Shown: positions 11,249 through 22,585 of the stretch, piece by piece
Layout of the letters: every line of letters begins with the position of its first letter
Numbering within the stretch: position 1 is the first letter of the stretch
DNA from: Micropterus salmoides
Taxonomy: Eukaryota > Chordata > Actinopteri > Centrarchiformes > Centrarchidae
Assembly: GCF_014851395.1 (NCBI RefSeq)
Contig: NW_024044348.1
Span: forward strand, 26,012,676-26,076,675
Direction of reading: 5' to 3'
DNA: 64,000 nucleotides
Notes under the pieces: model-generated
Told to the model about the DNA's origin: nothing
The model's database searches: none
What the model saw: the letters and a program-made list of their open reading frames with translations, nothing else
Translations under genes and position numbers: made by a program

Positions 11249-11299
11249 TAGAGGGCTCCGCCTGTGCTTATAGAACTAGGGTTACCATATCGTAACCTT
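11249..11299 (-). repeat. Right arm of perfect 51-bp inverted repeat
   Basis: Exact reverse complement of 11014-11064. Just beyond it (11302-11320) is CTATCTCACACAGGCT, which also recurs inverted inside the right terminus of the DIRS-like element (about 13939-13955). The termini are therefore built from overlapping inverted modules. Confidence 0.9.
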
Positions 11300-11584
11300 C
11301 ATTCTATCTCACACAGGCTGATGCCCGATGACTGTCCGCCCTAGCCGCGACACGCCAAAGTACACCACACCAATCCGGTCGGCCACAGGCCGGCCAAAGC
11401 CCCGACCACCACATCACCTAGTGACAGAATGGTGGGACACCCCTGAGAAGGTCGCTGGACCAATAGGAGCTTGGCCTGACCATTAACACCTGGACTGACC
11501 TGACTTCTCACTGAAACGTCAGGCACTGCCAGTGTATGTTCCCCCTCTACACCCAGTAGTCACTAGATCCTCACTTTTCATATC

Positions 11585-12010
11585 CTAGGTCGCACTTGTG
11601 AGCTGGATCCCGAGAAGGAGCCAAACAGCTGCCCTTCTGGCAATGGCGCGTGTGTAACACGTCCATCCCCAAGGGTGGGCTGTCCTGTGGCTGAATTGAG
11701 AACCACAGCGGGCAGTGGGTGTTGAAAAACAGATCCACCTCCGCTCTCCCGAAGGGAGCTCAGATCTGCTGAACCACATTGTTGTGCAGTCTCCACTCGC
11801 TCGGTTGGGGGCCAGCCCTCAACATGAGGTCAGCCACCGCCGTTCTCCAAGCCTGGGACGTGAAGGGCTTTCAAAGACAGCAGGTGTTCTGATGCCCACG
11901 TCTATAGGTTCCCTGCCAGCGCCAACAGAGCCGTGGATTGGACTTCGCCCTGTCTGTTGATGTATGCGGTGGAGTAAATGCACCACCAAACTAGAAACAC
12001 AGCTTGGAGT
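11585..12010 (-). pseudogene. DIRS-like reverse transcriptase/RNase H remnant
   Basis: On the minus strand, conceptual translation gives AYINRQGEVQST, then after an in-frame stop LSLKALHVPGLENGG. A frame change is followed by PSEWRLHNN, GRAEVDLFF and HCPLWFSI. This order matches the RNase H and linker region of teleost DIRS-type polyproteins. At least two frame changes and several stops break it, so it cannot make a working enzyme. The neighbouring stretch to about 12370 may be more of the same protein but is too degraded to align by eye. Confidence 0.6.
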
Positions 12011-12399
12011 TGATTGTGAGTGCACGGGGAACGCGGAGTTAGCTCACATTGCTGCATTGTGTCACTGCCATGGCAGCAGCCCTTCATTCGGCTGCCAGGC
12101 GATGTAGGCGACCCGTTGCGCGGGCCGGACAGCCGTCTAGCAAGGAGGAAGCCCAGGTCCTACTACCGTTTCGCTCGGATGCCAGCAGGAGAGCGACGTG
12201 GGACATGGGCTTTTGTCCCAGTGGTTTGAATAGCACAGCAAAGACCGGGCCTCCCACTGTCTCTCTCTCTCTCTCTTGAGCTTAGCAAGCAGAGCAGTGT
12301 GAGCCGTAGGTCGGATCATTAGCTTAGCATCGGTGAACGTGCAGTTTTGTGGAGACTGAAGCATGTTACACACCAAGCCGATGATGGAGGAGAATGCTC

Positions 12400-13217
12400 T
12401 TTAGGAATGTACTGTATTTAATCAGTTGAACATTCACAGCATTTGCAGTGTGTACACAGCAGCACATGAAACATAAATAAATGCATGCTGGACACATAAC
12501 GGAGGGAGGAGGTCTGATGGTGTGCATCAGCCTCTGTCACCCTTCTTTTTATTTTATTATTGTTATTATTTTTTTAAAATAAATAATAAAGCTTAGACTT
12601 TTTCCAAGGCCATTTTACCGAGCCTGCTTCGGTGGTGACTTGTGTGGACTTCGGATCGCCAGATATGCATTTCGCCGCCAAAAAGCGGAAATGTCGGACG
12701 AGAAAACTCTGTAACTTATAATACTGCTGTTGTGTCACATATAGTAGTTTTAAGAGTTTTTAATGCGGGAATAGCCAACGAAATTAACTTATCCTTGGGG
12801 CCTATTTTCCTGGCCACTAAATACAATCCTAGCAACTATACCAAGTGCACTGATCAATGAGAAGAGAGCTGTCCTTAACGGGCGTGGCTGGGGTGGTATT
12901 TGGCTCTAGGGCTATTCAGTCAGGTGCCATTTCAGAGTAAGCAGGGTAGGCATTTGTAAGAAGACAGTGAGAAGCTAGGCGAATCTCTTCGACACCAGCT
13001 TAAACAGTCCTCAGTTATACCTAATAGGGTGATACCCAAAGGCCTAGATGATCGGACCCTTTAAGACGGAGAGCTGGTCCAGTACCTCCTAAACAGGGGT
13101 AACTCGGGATCTAACACGTGGCGCGTTCAACACGGCTAGCTCAATGAGATGGGGTTGGTGGTGGGTGGGGAATTAGCATTTCTAAGAATGTAATGTGTTT
13201 CTAATAACTGCACCAGA
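12400..13217. other. Unassigned sequence inside the DIRS-like span
   Basis: The sequence includes an AT-rich patch at about 12545-12590 and several CpG-bearing stretches. No family could be recognised. It may be an independent insertion or a divergent part of the host element. Confidence 0.4.
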
Positions 13218-13850
13218 TGCTGGGTGGCCTACCTCACTCAGTACGCCACCCAGCTTCTGGTACAGGCCATGGTTATCTCTCGCATCGACTATTGCAATGC
13301 CCTCCTAGCAGGTCTCCCAGCTTGTGCGGTGAAACCTTTACAAATGGTTCAGAACGCAGCAGCACGTCTGGTTTTTGATCAGCCCAAAAGGACTCATGTC
13401 ACTCCATTACTCAGTGACCTCCACTGGCTCCCCGTGGCCTCCAGAATCAAATTCAAGTCACTAATGCTTGCATACAGAGTGACTACTGGGTCTGCACCCA
13501 TCTACCTAAACTCCATAATACAAACTTACGTTCCTTCTTAGCCGCTACGCTCCTCCAACAAACGCCGCCTGGCTCTGCCATCCCTTCACACAAAGCAATC
13601 CATGTCCCGGCTATTCTCATCTGTGACACCACGATGGCGGAACGAGCTACCACACGCCATCACAGCATGGGCGTCCCTCTCTAACTTCAAGAAGCTCTTG
13701 AAAACTCATCTCTTCCGAGAACACTTCCTCTTATAACACCTCTAACTCCTAACCTCTAACATGCACTTCCTGTGCTGTTCTTTTTCTATCCCCTACAATG
13801 ATCTTGTATTGATTGCACTTTTTGTTTTGATTGCACTTTTTGTTAATTCT
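13218..13850 (+). pseudogene. L2/CR1-type LINE, C-terminal end of ORF2 and 3' tail
   Basis: The frame from 13224 gives SRIDYCNALLAGLP, LQMVQNAAARLVF and HVTPLLSDLHWLPV, the hallmark C-terminal words of the L2/CR1 group of non-LTR retrotransposons. A TAG interrupts the frame at 13539-13541. The same frame then continues (PRWRNELPHAI, LKTHLFREHF) to a natural TAA ending at 13736, so one stop is the only visible lesion. The 3' tail has a duplicated TGATTGCACTTTTTGT unit near 13810-13845. The copy is 5'-truncated and lies inside the DIRS-like span. Confidence 0.8.
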
Positions 13851-13864
13851 TACTTCCTTCCCTA

Positions 13865-13957
13865 GATAAAATTTCAGTGGGCAAGTGCGTGCGTGTGATT
13901 GGATGAAGTAGTACCCATAGAGTCCAGTAGAGGGCAGAGCCTGTGTGAGATAGAACT
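13865..13957 (-). repeat. Right inverted terminus of the DIRS-like element
   Basis: The inverted sequence matches about 11035-11127. It shares GCCCTCTACTGGACTCTA, CCAATCACAC and CGCACTTGCCCACT, with scattered substitutions between. Confidence 0.75.
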
Positions 13958-15760
13958 GTTTGTTTTCCAATGTTTTGTTGACTTTCAAAGCAACATGTGT
14001 AAATGAAACACCTAAATGCTTTTGCCATAAAAGCAACTTATGTTCAACTTATGTTGTATAGAGCAAAAGGTTTACAGCACTTACACATTACAAGGATGGA
14101 AATAAGTGATTAAAGTCACCGACTGACGACTTTGTACTTGCACCAGTACAGATATATGGCACGAACCTGGTGAATGGCCTTTTGTTCCACCAGAATTAGT
14201 TTTGAAATAGCTACATCATTGTCATCTAGTTTATTTTCTGTACTTTCTTCCTCATGGATGTGAGACCAGCAACTGTGTGACAGAGCAGCTGTGACACCAG
14301 TAATGAAGCAAAGATCTTAGAGGAATATGCAAAGGCTTATGAATATGTCTCAGCAGAGAAGCTAAGACTACTAATACAAAGCTGGAGACACAAAGACAAG
14401 GGAGAAAGGGGAAACGGGGAGTGGGGGGGGCCTTAAGAGTCACATCAAAAGACCAGATCAGGAGACACGTGAACTGATGGATGGGCAGACATATTTACAT
14501 ACATGACAATACGTAGTGACAGACAGACCTCTCACCGAGGCAGTAGTGATAGACAGAGAGGAAAGCAGGAAGTTAATGAGTAGATTGTGAGCCAATAACA
14601 TAACCAGTCACCCACAACAACGCACTGCCCGTACTCCTTACCTGTCTGCCTTGCTGCACTGCATTCTGGGAGTGGAAGGGCAGAGCGGAGCGGCGATGGG
14701 ATTTGAAAGGCGTTCTGCATGGGCGACTCACTGATTTGCATTCAACAGTGGAGCCACACAAACACACACAGTCGCAAAAGCACATGCACATTGCAAAAAA
14801 ACCCCAAACTTGTTTGTAATCAGACACACATGCAACAATGTAGGAGCACACACACTTTTGTTGTGAAGTAATTATTAACCCCTCTCATATTCAAGTAGTC
14901 TGAATGTGTGTGTGTGTGTGTGAGAGAGAGATGATTGGAGAGAGGAAGGAGAAAGAAGAATGATTAGAGGTTGGAGGGAATACACTCACCCCTCTCAAAA
15001 CCCTCTCTCCTCACATCTTTTTTTTCGCCAGCGTGTTATTTTTCGCTTTACGATTCTGATAATGATGATATTAGAGAGAAGAGGAAGGGGAGGAGGAAGG
15101 AGAGGAGAGGATGATGGGCGCCACATGCGATTGTTCACCCTGTCTTTCCTCTTTCTTTTTTTTACTGCTACACATCGCGTGGAGAGAGGGAGAAAGAGAT
15201 AGAAAAAGACAGAGGGGGGGCTCCTCAATGACTAATTTTCCTTTCTTTTACGGCAGCATAAATTTAACAGGAGGGGGGTTGGGGGGTAGAGTAGAAATCC
15301 TTTTAGCGCTCTGATTTATGTACGTCTGATGGGTGAATCATAGATCACCGCCGGAAGATGGCAGACACACTGATGATGATGGGGCCCTTCGACGGGGCCC
15401 ACTAATGCCCCACCGAACAAAATGTAACCAATCTGTGGGGGCCCTCAAGCATGCAATGGTCCTCTAATAGAAAGTATAGCAAACTATACGCCTGTCACCT
15501 ATGACGGGGGTTGGGGGAGGTGTGTGTGAGAATGTGTGTTGCAGTGGTGTGGAGGGAAGTAGAAAAAGAAAAGAAGGGAAAAGAAGAGGAAGTTGAAAAA
15601 TGACCTGTTCTGAAATGACAGAAAGAGAAGCTAACCACAAGAGCATGAGGGCAGAGATAAGACGGGGATGATCCAAAATAAAAGCGAACTATGGAGAGAT
15701 GGACAGAAAAACAAAGAGGGCTAGCTAGAAAGCTTGAGAGGCAGAGAGACAAACACAGGA
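13958..15760. other. Gene-free stretch
   Basis: It holds a (GT)n(GA)n patch at about 14906-14929 and A/G-rich runs at 15070-15110 and 15545-15600. A CpG-bearing repeat-free block at about 15320-15450 contains two close GGGGCCC words. No gene is recognised. Confidence 0.5.
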
Positions 15761-15762
15761 AA

Positions 15763-15792
15763 GCTAGAGAGAGAGAGAGAGAGAGAGAGAGG
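15763..15792. repeat. (GA)n microsatellite
   Basis: About 14 GA units. The surrounding purine-rich strand gives a spurious Arg/Glu-rich frame. Confidence 0.9.
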
Positions 15793-15928
15793 GGAACCCA
15801 GTTGAAGGGGACTCTAAATGTCAAGTTGAAAAAAAATCTAATAAAAAAAGCAACTAAAGGAGTAAACAGCTAAACAATACACAACAACAAGTAAACGACG
15901 CATGAGTGTCCACCTTAAATCACCCAAT

Positions 15929-15929
15929 C

Positions 15930-15960
<31 letters not shown>

Positions 15961-15964
15961 ACAC
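15929..15964. repeat. Poly(C)18 followed by (AC)9
   Basis: Eighteen C in a row pass directly into an AC tract. The same compound motif appears in the opposite orientation at 20211-20255. Confidence 0.95.
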
Positions 15965-18201
15965 TCTCAGGCCTGATGCACAGTGCGGTGCATGCAGTCC
16001 CACCAATCATCTTTATATCAAAACATCATTATGCCGGCTGACAGCAGCTAAGATTCTAGCGAGGCCCTGTTGTCATAAATCGTCAGCTGTTGCAATGCTG
16101 CAAAGAGAGACTTTTCATTTAGGAATGTCAAAGCTCTCCTGAGCCTCGTAAAGATTGTAGGAGACAACGAGAGATGGGAAAGGTAGAGATGGCAGAGCTT
16201 GGGAGAGGAGGGGGATAACTGAAGATGGCACGCCTGGTAGTAGTCTGAGAGGCAACTAATTCAACTTTACCAACATGGATTTAAAAACGCATGATACTTT
16301 GCTTTTGGATTTACGACCAAACTTGTCTGGTATTGTGACTTATATCTGTGTGAGCTCATATCACTGTGCAAGGTGAATTGTGTGGAAATCAGTTTGAATA
16401 AAGTGTAATTAAGAAAAAAAGACTTGGGAATGGGGAACAAAAAGTGATAATGTAGCCTATGGCTGCTATTTATGGCTCGCCTTTGTCAATGTAACTCACT
16501 AACCCCACCATTAAGGTTGACATTTGTCTTTTTGAGTGAAATGTCTCAACAACCATTGTATATGTATGAACTGTAATAACTTTAGTGATCTACTGACTTT
16601 GCATCTAACGCCATCATCAGAACATCATGAAAATTTCAGTTTGTCCACAACTTTGGTTTATGACGAGACAAAAAATTGGCATTACCATCAGCCTCAGCTG
16701 TACTTTCTGTGTAAACACAAGAGCAGTTATTTTGCAACAGATTGTTCCATCAAGTAACTCTGCCTGCATACAGGTACAGTCTCTCTTCTCAGCAAAGAGA
16801 GAAACATCATTGGTTGATATGGTGCCCTGATTTTTAAAGTAATGTGTTCATGTACTTTCAATTAAGTGTTTGAACCACAATGTCCTCCAAAGGAAAATAG
16901 ATATAATATGTGGGGAACACAATACAGTCTAATGCTACTATAACATCTCCAACAAATAAAACTATATTTGTGAAGACTGAACATTCATTCTTTTTGTTAG
17001 TAAATCAACATTCAGTTTTAGTTGACATTGTGATTAAAGTTAATTAAACTCTATGGTTTCATGTTTCATGTATGTAAAATGAATCAGCAGAGGATATTAA
17101 AACATAAATACTTTAATAATTCTTTAAATATTAAGTAAACATACTGAAGTGGGAAAAAATGCTTTAGTTCTTAAGCTGTTCATCGAATGTATCCTTAAAT
17201 AGCCACAAATTAAAGCCGACAGTCTGCACTTCACAGTCACTGTGTCATTTCACATCAAAAAGGAGGAGTATGGAGAAAAAAACGTATGTATGTGTGCATT
17301 TGTGTGTGTGTGTCCGTGACTAATGTACTGGAGAGCTATTCACTGGTGCTGACGAAAAAGACAAGTTTGCGTTGCTGGTGCTGGTGTGTCCCTCCAGGGC
17401 TTCCGTCCATCCACTGGCAGGGGAGATGAACTGAGACAAGATGTCAGAGCAGGAAATGTCAGACCACTGCCAAACCGCTGTGGTACACACCCCTGACAGG
17501 CACACGCACACACACACACGCACAAATGGACAAACCTTTTTTTGGATTCAACATGAAATATTGTGTTCATCAAAGGATGCAGATCCACCAATTCACATTT
17601 TTTAAAATTAAATATGAATTTAATTTCATGAAAGGATAATTTCATAATTCCATCAATGTGTATTTATCGGCGTTCCTAAAAGTTTTGTGGTACTTGAATG
17701 TGTCACAATGAAAATGCAGCCAGAGACAGAAAAAAGAGGTTTGCAGGGGAAAACGGAGAGATGGCATGGAGGGATGAGCACAGCAGCAGTTTATGTCCGC
17801 TGGCCAGTTCTTATGTTTGTTTTCTTTCGTGGCGTGTACACATTACAGATGTCTTGAGTAATGCCTCCATCTGTAATCGCTCTGCTCTCTGCTCTCTCTC
17901 TCTCTGCTATCCCCAGGACTCAGTTTTCCTTAAGTGTGTCAATTTGGGTCTCCTTGCTCAAGTTCAAACATTTAGCCCCCAAACAGCCATTTGTCTCCAA
18001 CATAGCAGACAGAGACCATAATAGAAGAAAATACCTCAAGAAATAAAGACGAGAGAGAGAGGGAGAGTGGGAGGAAAAAAGACATCTTGTATGTTTGACG
18101 GCACTTTTTGCTGCCTGGTTAGCGCACACACACAAACATCACCCCCCGTCTTGTCTGGTTACTGGCTGTGCACTTGCAGTCCCTCTAGGGTGTGTGGGGT
18201 C

Positions 18202-18205
<4 letters not shown>
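15965..18205. other. Gene-free stretch
   Basis: Unique-looking DNA with a short GT tract near 17300-17312 and a CA patch near 17506-17520. Overlapping frames of about 60-107 codons on both strands have no recognisable domains. No gene is recognised. Confidence 0.5.

Positions 18206-18246
<41 letters not shown>
18206..18246. repeat. (GT)n microsatellite
   Basis: About 20 GT units. A CCCACA/CACA-rich tract lies 66 bp downstream at 18312-18345, partly complementary to it. Confidence 0.95.
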
Positions 18247-18247
<1 letters not shown>

Positions 18248-18345
18248 TGGTGCTAGTGGGTGAGGGGAGTTCACCCAATGCCAATCCCCCCTTCAACCAT
18301 CCACACTCCCCCCACACACACACCCACACACCCACCCACACACCC

Positions 18346-20207
18346 ATCTCTACGCAAAGCTACAGATGATGTGCCGTCCAGCTGCATTTCCATCACTGTG
18401 ACGATGAGTGCTCCTGCCAAACGCCCGGCAACCAGAGTCACATCTGCTCCTGTCTCCGTCGCCACGGCGATACTGCCAAAGTCTGCACGACAACCAGCAC
18501 ACGACCAGGGGGCAACAGCGGGTGGCACAGAAAGAGAATGAGAGAGACAGAGTCTGTTACAGGAACAAAATATTTTACAAGCTTAGGGTTCATGTTTAGG
18601 CCTCTTTCTCTTGGTTTGCTTGGATGTTACCAAAGAAACCTGCTTTTGATTGACTGCATGAAAAAAAAAGTGTCACTAAACTGCACTAAACATAGTGTAG
18701 AGAAAGCACATTATAACTAACCAAGTATGTTTTGATGGCATCAAAAAACATGGAGACTCTTAGTAATATGTGTAATATTACTATTGGGTACTGTAAAAGA
18801 AAAGTGACACAATTAGATCATATCCAAGATTTGCCAATGGGTATAAAAATAAAGCTAATGATAGTATAGTGATTTTAATTTTGGGATATCTTTTTACACA
18901 CACGCCATATATTTTATCACATACTTCTTCGTATGTCAGATAACTTTGCCGACAACAACTCTGAAAGCTTACAGTGTATTTCCGTTTGTAAAGGCAATTC
19001 ATTCAAATACAAACAACCAAAATTTCTAAAAACACACACTGATATCAGACCATAAACATTCTCAAGTACATTTCATTCTACATCTAAATATGAATGGTAT
19101 GGGCACACATAAAGGAACTCCATTGATTGATTTCTGATATCTTTCAACTAGTATCTAATAATTTCTGTCAATAACAGAGCATTCAAGCTTACAGAGAACT
19201 CAAAGCAAGACACAATCACAAGCACTTTATTATGAGCAAGTTCAGCTTAATTTAATGCATTTTTAATGTATTGGAAATGTACTGTCTATGCAAACCTCTA
19301 TTCCTCCACTCTATACCCAGGCTTTACATGACTGGTGTCCTCCTACTTTTTACCTTACATTCTCTCACCATATGTCCATAATATTAGTTTCCTCTCTTCC
19401 TTTAATTTTTTGCTCTTCATACTTTTATTTGCATCATTTTGTCTCTCCTCCTCTCTCTTCACTCCCTCTCCTCTACCATTCCTTTACATCCTTTTGACTG
19501 CCTCTCTCCCTCTCCCTGCCAGGGTGTTTATATTTGCCCGGCCCACGGCAGAGTGCCTAACAAGGTGGAAAAAATTAGGGGTGAAAAGACAGCACTGCTG
19601 CCAGCTAGGGTCTCTCTCTCCATCTCTATCTGTCTCTCGTTCTCTCTCTTTCTGACAGTAGATATATTTCAGCTAATGTACTCCTGACCTCTTCTACTCC
19701 AATGGAGTATCAACAAAAATGGTTGTCTTTTGACAGCAAGGGTCTTAAAGATGGTGTCAGAGCACCTTTTTGAATTGGGACAAGTAGAGTCCACCCAGTT
19801 CAATACAGACTCATTTTCTTAACTAAAGCCCTTTTAAAGGAAACATCACCTAATCTTTGTGGTTCCCAACTCTTACTTGAATTGAAATCTGACTGTTTCC
19901 CCCATACCTTTTCTACTTCATTGTTAGCTGTTTGTTTCTTTTTTTCCTGTGTCAAGCATTTCTTCTTTTATACCAGCAAATTTCAATGACAAAATGTAAA
20001 CATTTTATCAATACCCCAAGACCATGGGTGAAAAAGACATGGGAAAAGAACAAACTCTTCCCATCCTCCATGCTGTCGCTGTGAGTTAAGTTCAGGTGTT
20101 TAACCCTTACACTTGCCTGGGGTGAGAGCAGAAAGGTGTAGCCTGTTAACGACTGCAGAGAGGGAGTAAAAGAAAGAGCAAGTGAAGCAAGGGAGTAAAA
20201 CAGTGGT

Positions 20208-20210
<3 letters not shown>
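18346..20210. other. Gene-free stretch
   Basis: C/T-rich sequence at about 19430-19520 and 19610-19650 produces spurious hydrophobic frames. Between them (about 19520-19600) lies a short repeat-free CpG-bearing segment. No gene is recognised. Confidence 0.5.
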
Positions 20211-20242
<32 letters not shown>

Positions 20243-20255
20243 GGGGGGGGGGGGG
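20211..20255. repeat. (TG)15 followed by poly(G)16
   Basis: An uninterrupted TG tract passes directly into sixteen G residues, the mirror arrangement of 15929-15964. Confidence 0.95.
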
Positions 20256-21366
20256 TTATGTGCGTCACCTCTTTAAATGCAGACAGGGTGAAGTCCTGCC
20301 CCCCTCCTCACCCTTCTCCTCTCTCCTTATCCCCTTTCCCCAATGTGAGGCGTCGCATATCCACCCTTATTAGATACTGAATTATACGCTCTCACCCAGA
20401 GAGGGAGGGCTGGCAGTGGTGCTGGGGCACATACTATAGGTAGTTAGTTAAGAGGGAGGGAAGGTAAGGAGGAAGGGGGCGGAGAGGAAAGGTCAAGCTG
20501 GTTTGGATTTTAAAATTGAGGGCCTATGTTTTATAATAAATACATAGAATAACTTGGATAAAGGTCTTTTGTTATTCTACTGGGCACTCCAGAGACTGTG
20601 AGCTTGTATCAAATGTGTATGCTTGCATGGTGGTCTCCTATGCTCATGTCCCTCTTTTAACACTTGTGCGTTATTATATGCCTTTGTGTGTGTGTGTGTG
20701 TGTGTGTGTGTCTGTGTGAGAGGTAACACCCGCCCAAGAACATGGTAAGTGATTAAATGAATCACCTTGAGCCTGTGCCTTAGCTTTTAAATGCATTTTC
20801 AAAGTCACAGTATTTTAACACAGGACATACAATATGCAGTACAAATGAAGGCATTAGCAATGGGAAGCGAGCATGTGGGTGGTTCAGCAGCAGTCATTTT
20901 AAGCAGTCAATGTATAATGCATTTGACTCTAACTCAGGTTGTGTGTGTGTGAAGAGATCAGCTTTGACTTAGACACCTTTCTGTTGTACATTCATCTTAT
21001 AGTAAATTATAGGGAACAAACGGATCCTGCTGCTAAAATGTCACCAATCAGGTTTTATTTCAGAGTTTTGTAATAGAACCAAATCTTTAATGCAGCTTTG
21101 ATAATACATTTGATAAGCATTAAAAAAAAATGTGAACCAAGACATTAGTACAATTTTCTATCATTTACAATTGTGTTGTGGAACTAACAGCTTCTATCAG
21201 GTTTTAAACACAGTCAAGCAGGACAATAGTTTAGGCCTTCAAATGTAGAAATCCACTTGTCCAAAATAGGAGGTTCTCAATGACTTTAGAAAAGATGATA
21301 AACTAATGCTTTGTATCAGGTTTAATGATTTTATCTTCCCTAAACAACTTAAATAAGTTAAACAAC
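20256..21366. other. Gene-free stretch
   Basis: It includes a (TG)n tract at about 20686-20711. Nothing else could be recognised. Confidence 0.5.
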
Positions 21367-21410
21367 TTTAATTAGTGTACAAATTAGTGTACAAATGTAC
21401 ACTAATTAAA
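21367..21410. repeat. Nested AT-rich inverted repeat
   Basis: The 14-bp arm TTTAATTAGTGTAC (21367-21380) is exactly complementary to 21397-21410. The loop itself repeats AATTAGTGTACAAAT in part, so alternative pairings exist. Confidence 0.75.
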
Positions 21411-21430
21411 AACTATACCTTGCAAAAAAG

Positions 21431-21503
21431 GTAGCTGGGATTGGCTCCAGACCCCCGTGACCTTGTACGCAGGATAAGCGGTTGACAATGGATGGATGGA
21501 TGG
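21431..21503 (+). mobile_element. Severely 5'-truncated retroposon tail with target duplication
   Basis: The sequence GCTGGGATTGGCTCCAG, then GCAGGATAAGCGG and a TGGA tandem tail, is the 3' end of the same family as the SINE at 3565-3882, here on the plus strand. It is flanked by 14-bp direct repeats ACCTTGCAAAAAAG (21417-21430) and ACCTTACAAAAAAG (21504-21517), one mismatch. This indicates target-primed insertion of only ~73 bp of element. Confidence 0.8.
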
Positions 21504-21517
21504 ACCTTACAAAAAAG

Positions 21518-22545
21518 AGCTTCATTGTAAAAACAGATGTGCTTAATATAATGTGGACTTAAACCGGCATTGCTGTCAGTACACCATGCTCTTACACACA
21601 CCTATAATACTATAATGGTAAAGTTGGATATGTGTTGTACTTGAACTTACAATGTTTCTTATGTGCATTATAATGTCATTTGTCGAAATTTGTTTCATTA
21701 TCATTTTCAATTTGTATGCACTTAAAGATTATTGGATTCTCCTATTATTTTTATTAAACTGGCATTAAAACAACGTTTATGATTGATTATCTATAAAAGC
21801 TAATTTGTGTTTATTTTGCTGTAATTTGTTGTTTTGACTGATATAATTTCAATCTTTAATAAGTACATAATAGAATTACAAACCTTAAAGGCTTGATTAT
21901 ACAAGCAGAACGCATCTAAAACAAATCTGTGACTTTTTTTGAGGCACTGTATCACCGATTTGTATTTCTACCAATTTCATTCAAACATGTACATTTGCTT
22001 TACTATTGAGATGGCAGTTATGGTAGTGGGAACAACATCACCTGACTTGAACCTATGAAGGACCAGCGGCCTTTAGTGTGAGAGCATGTTCGCTGTCCAT
22101 GGTGCTGAAAATGTTCACGAACTGAACTGAACAGAGAGAAATGAACAGTAAAGTAACTAATTTACCTTCATGTTAGGAGCGTTATACGAAAAGATATATG
22201 AGTTAAACAAACAAACTAAGTTAAACAAAAGAATATTTGCACAATTCTAAAAACCATACACCACAAAATAATATGAACAGTCAGAGTTTCATCTCGCTGC
22301 CGTGCTATAATACACAACCTTATTATGGTCAAATTAAGTAAGATAAAAAAAACTTTAATTTGTCTGTTTGTCAAAGTAGTCTTTGCCCTAAAAAAAATAA
22401 TAACTTGACTTAATCTGGCGGTGACAGCTGCTGAAATGACTGCGGCATCAACAATTCATGCAGGTGTGTTTTTTCTCTCCTCTGTCTTATAGATTTGGTC
22501 AAACAATAACATATACCTTGGTACACACAGACACGCACGTATACA

Positions 22546-22585
<40 letters not shown>

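Larger units (their letters stand above)
11014..13957 (-). mobile_element. Decayed DIRS-like (tyrosine-recombinase class) retroelement
   Basis: Sequence at about 11035-11127 recurs as an imperfect inverted copy at about 13865-13957, with roughly 85% identity by eye. A second, perfect inverted repeat lies at the left end (11014-11064 with 11249-11299). Between them, minus-strand sequence at about 11585-12010 gives an RNase H-type stretch with AYINRQG and the words VPGL, EWRLH and VDLF typical of DIRS polyproteins. Inverted termini plus a DIRS-type RNase H are the basis of the call. Long coding frames are gone. No tyrosine recombinase part was found, and a LINE fragment lies inside (13218-13850). 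The interval 12400-13215 is of unknown origin. Confidence 0.55.
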
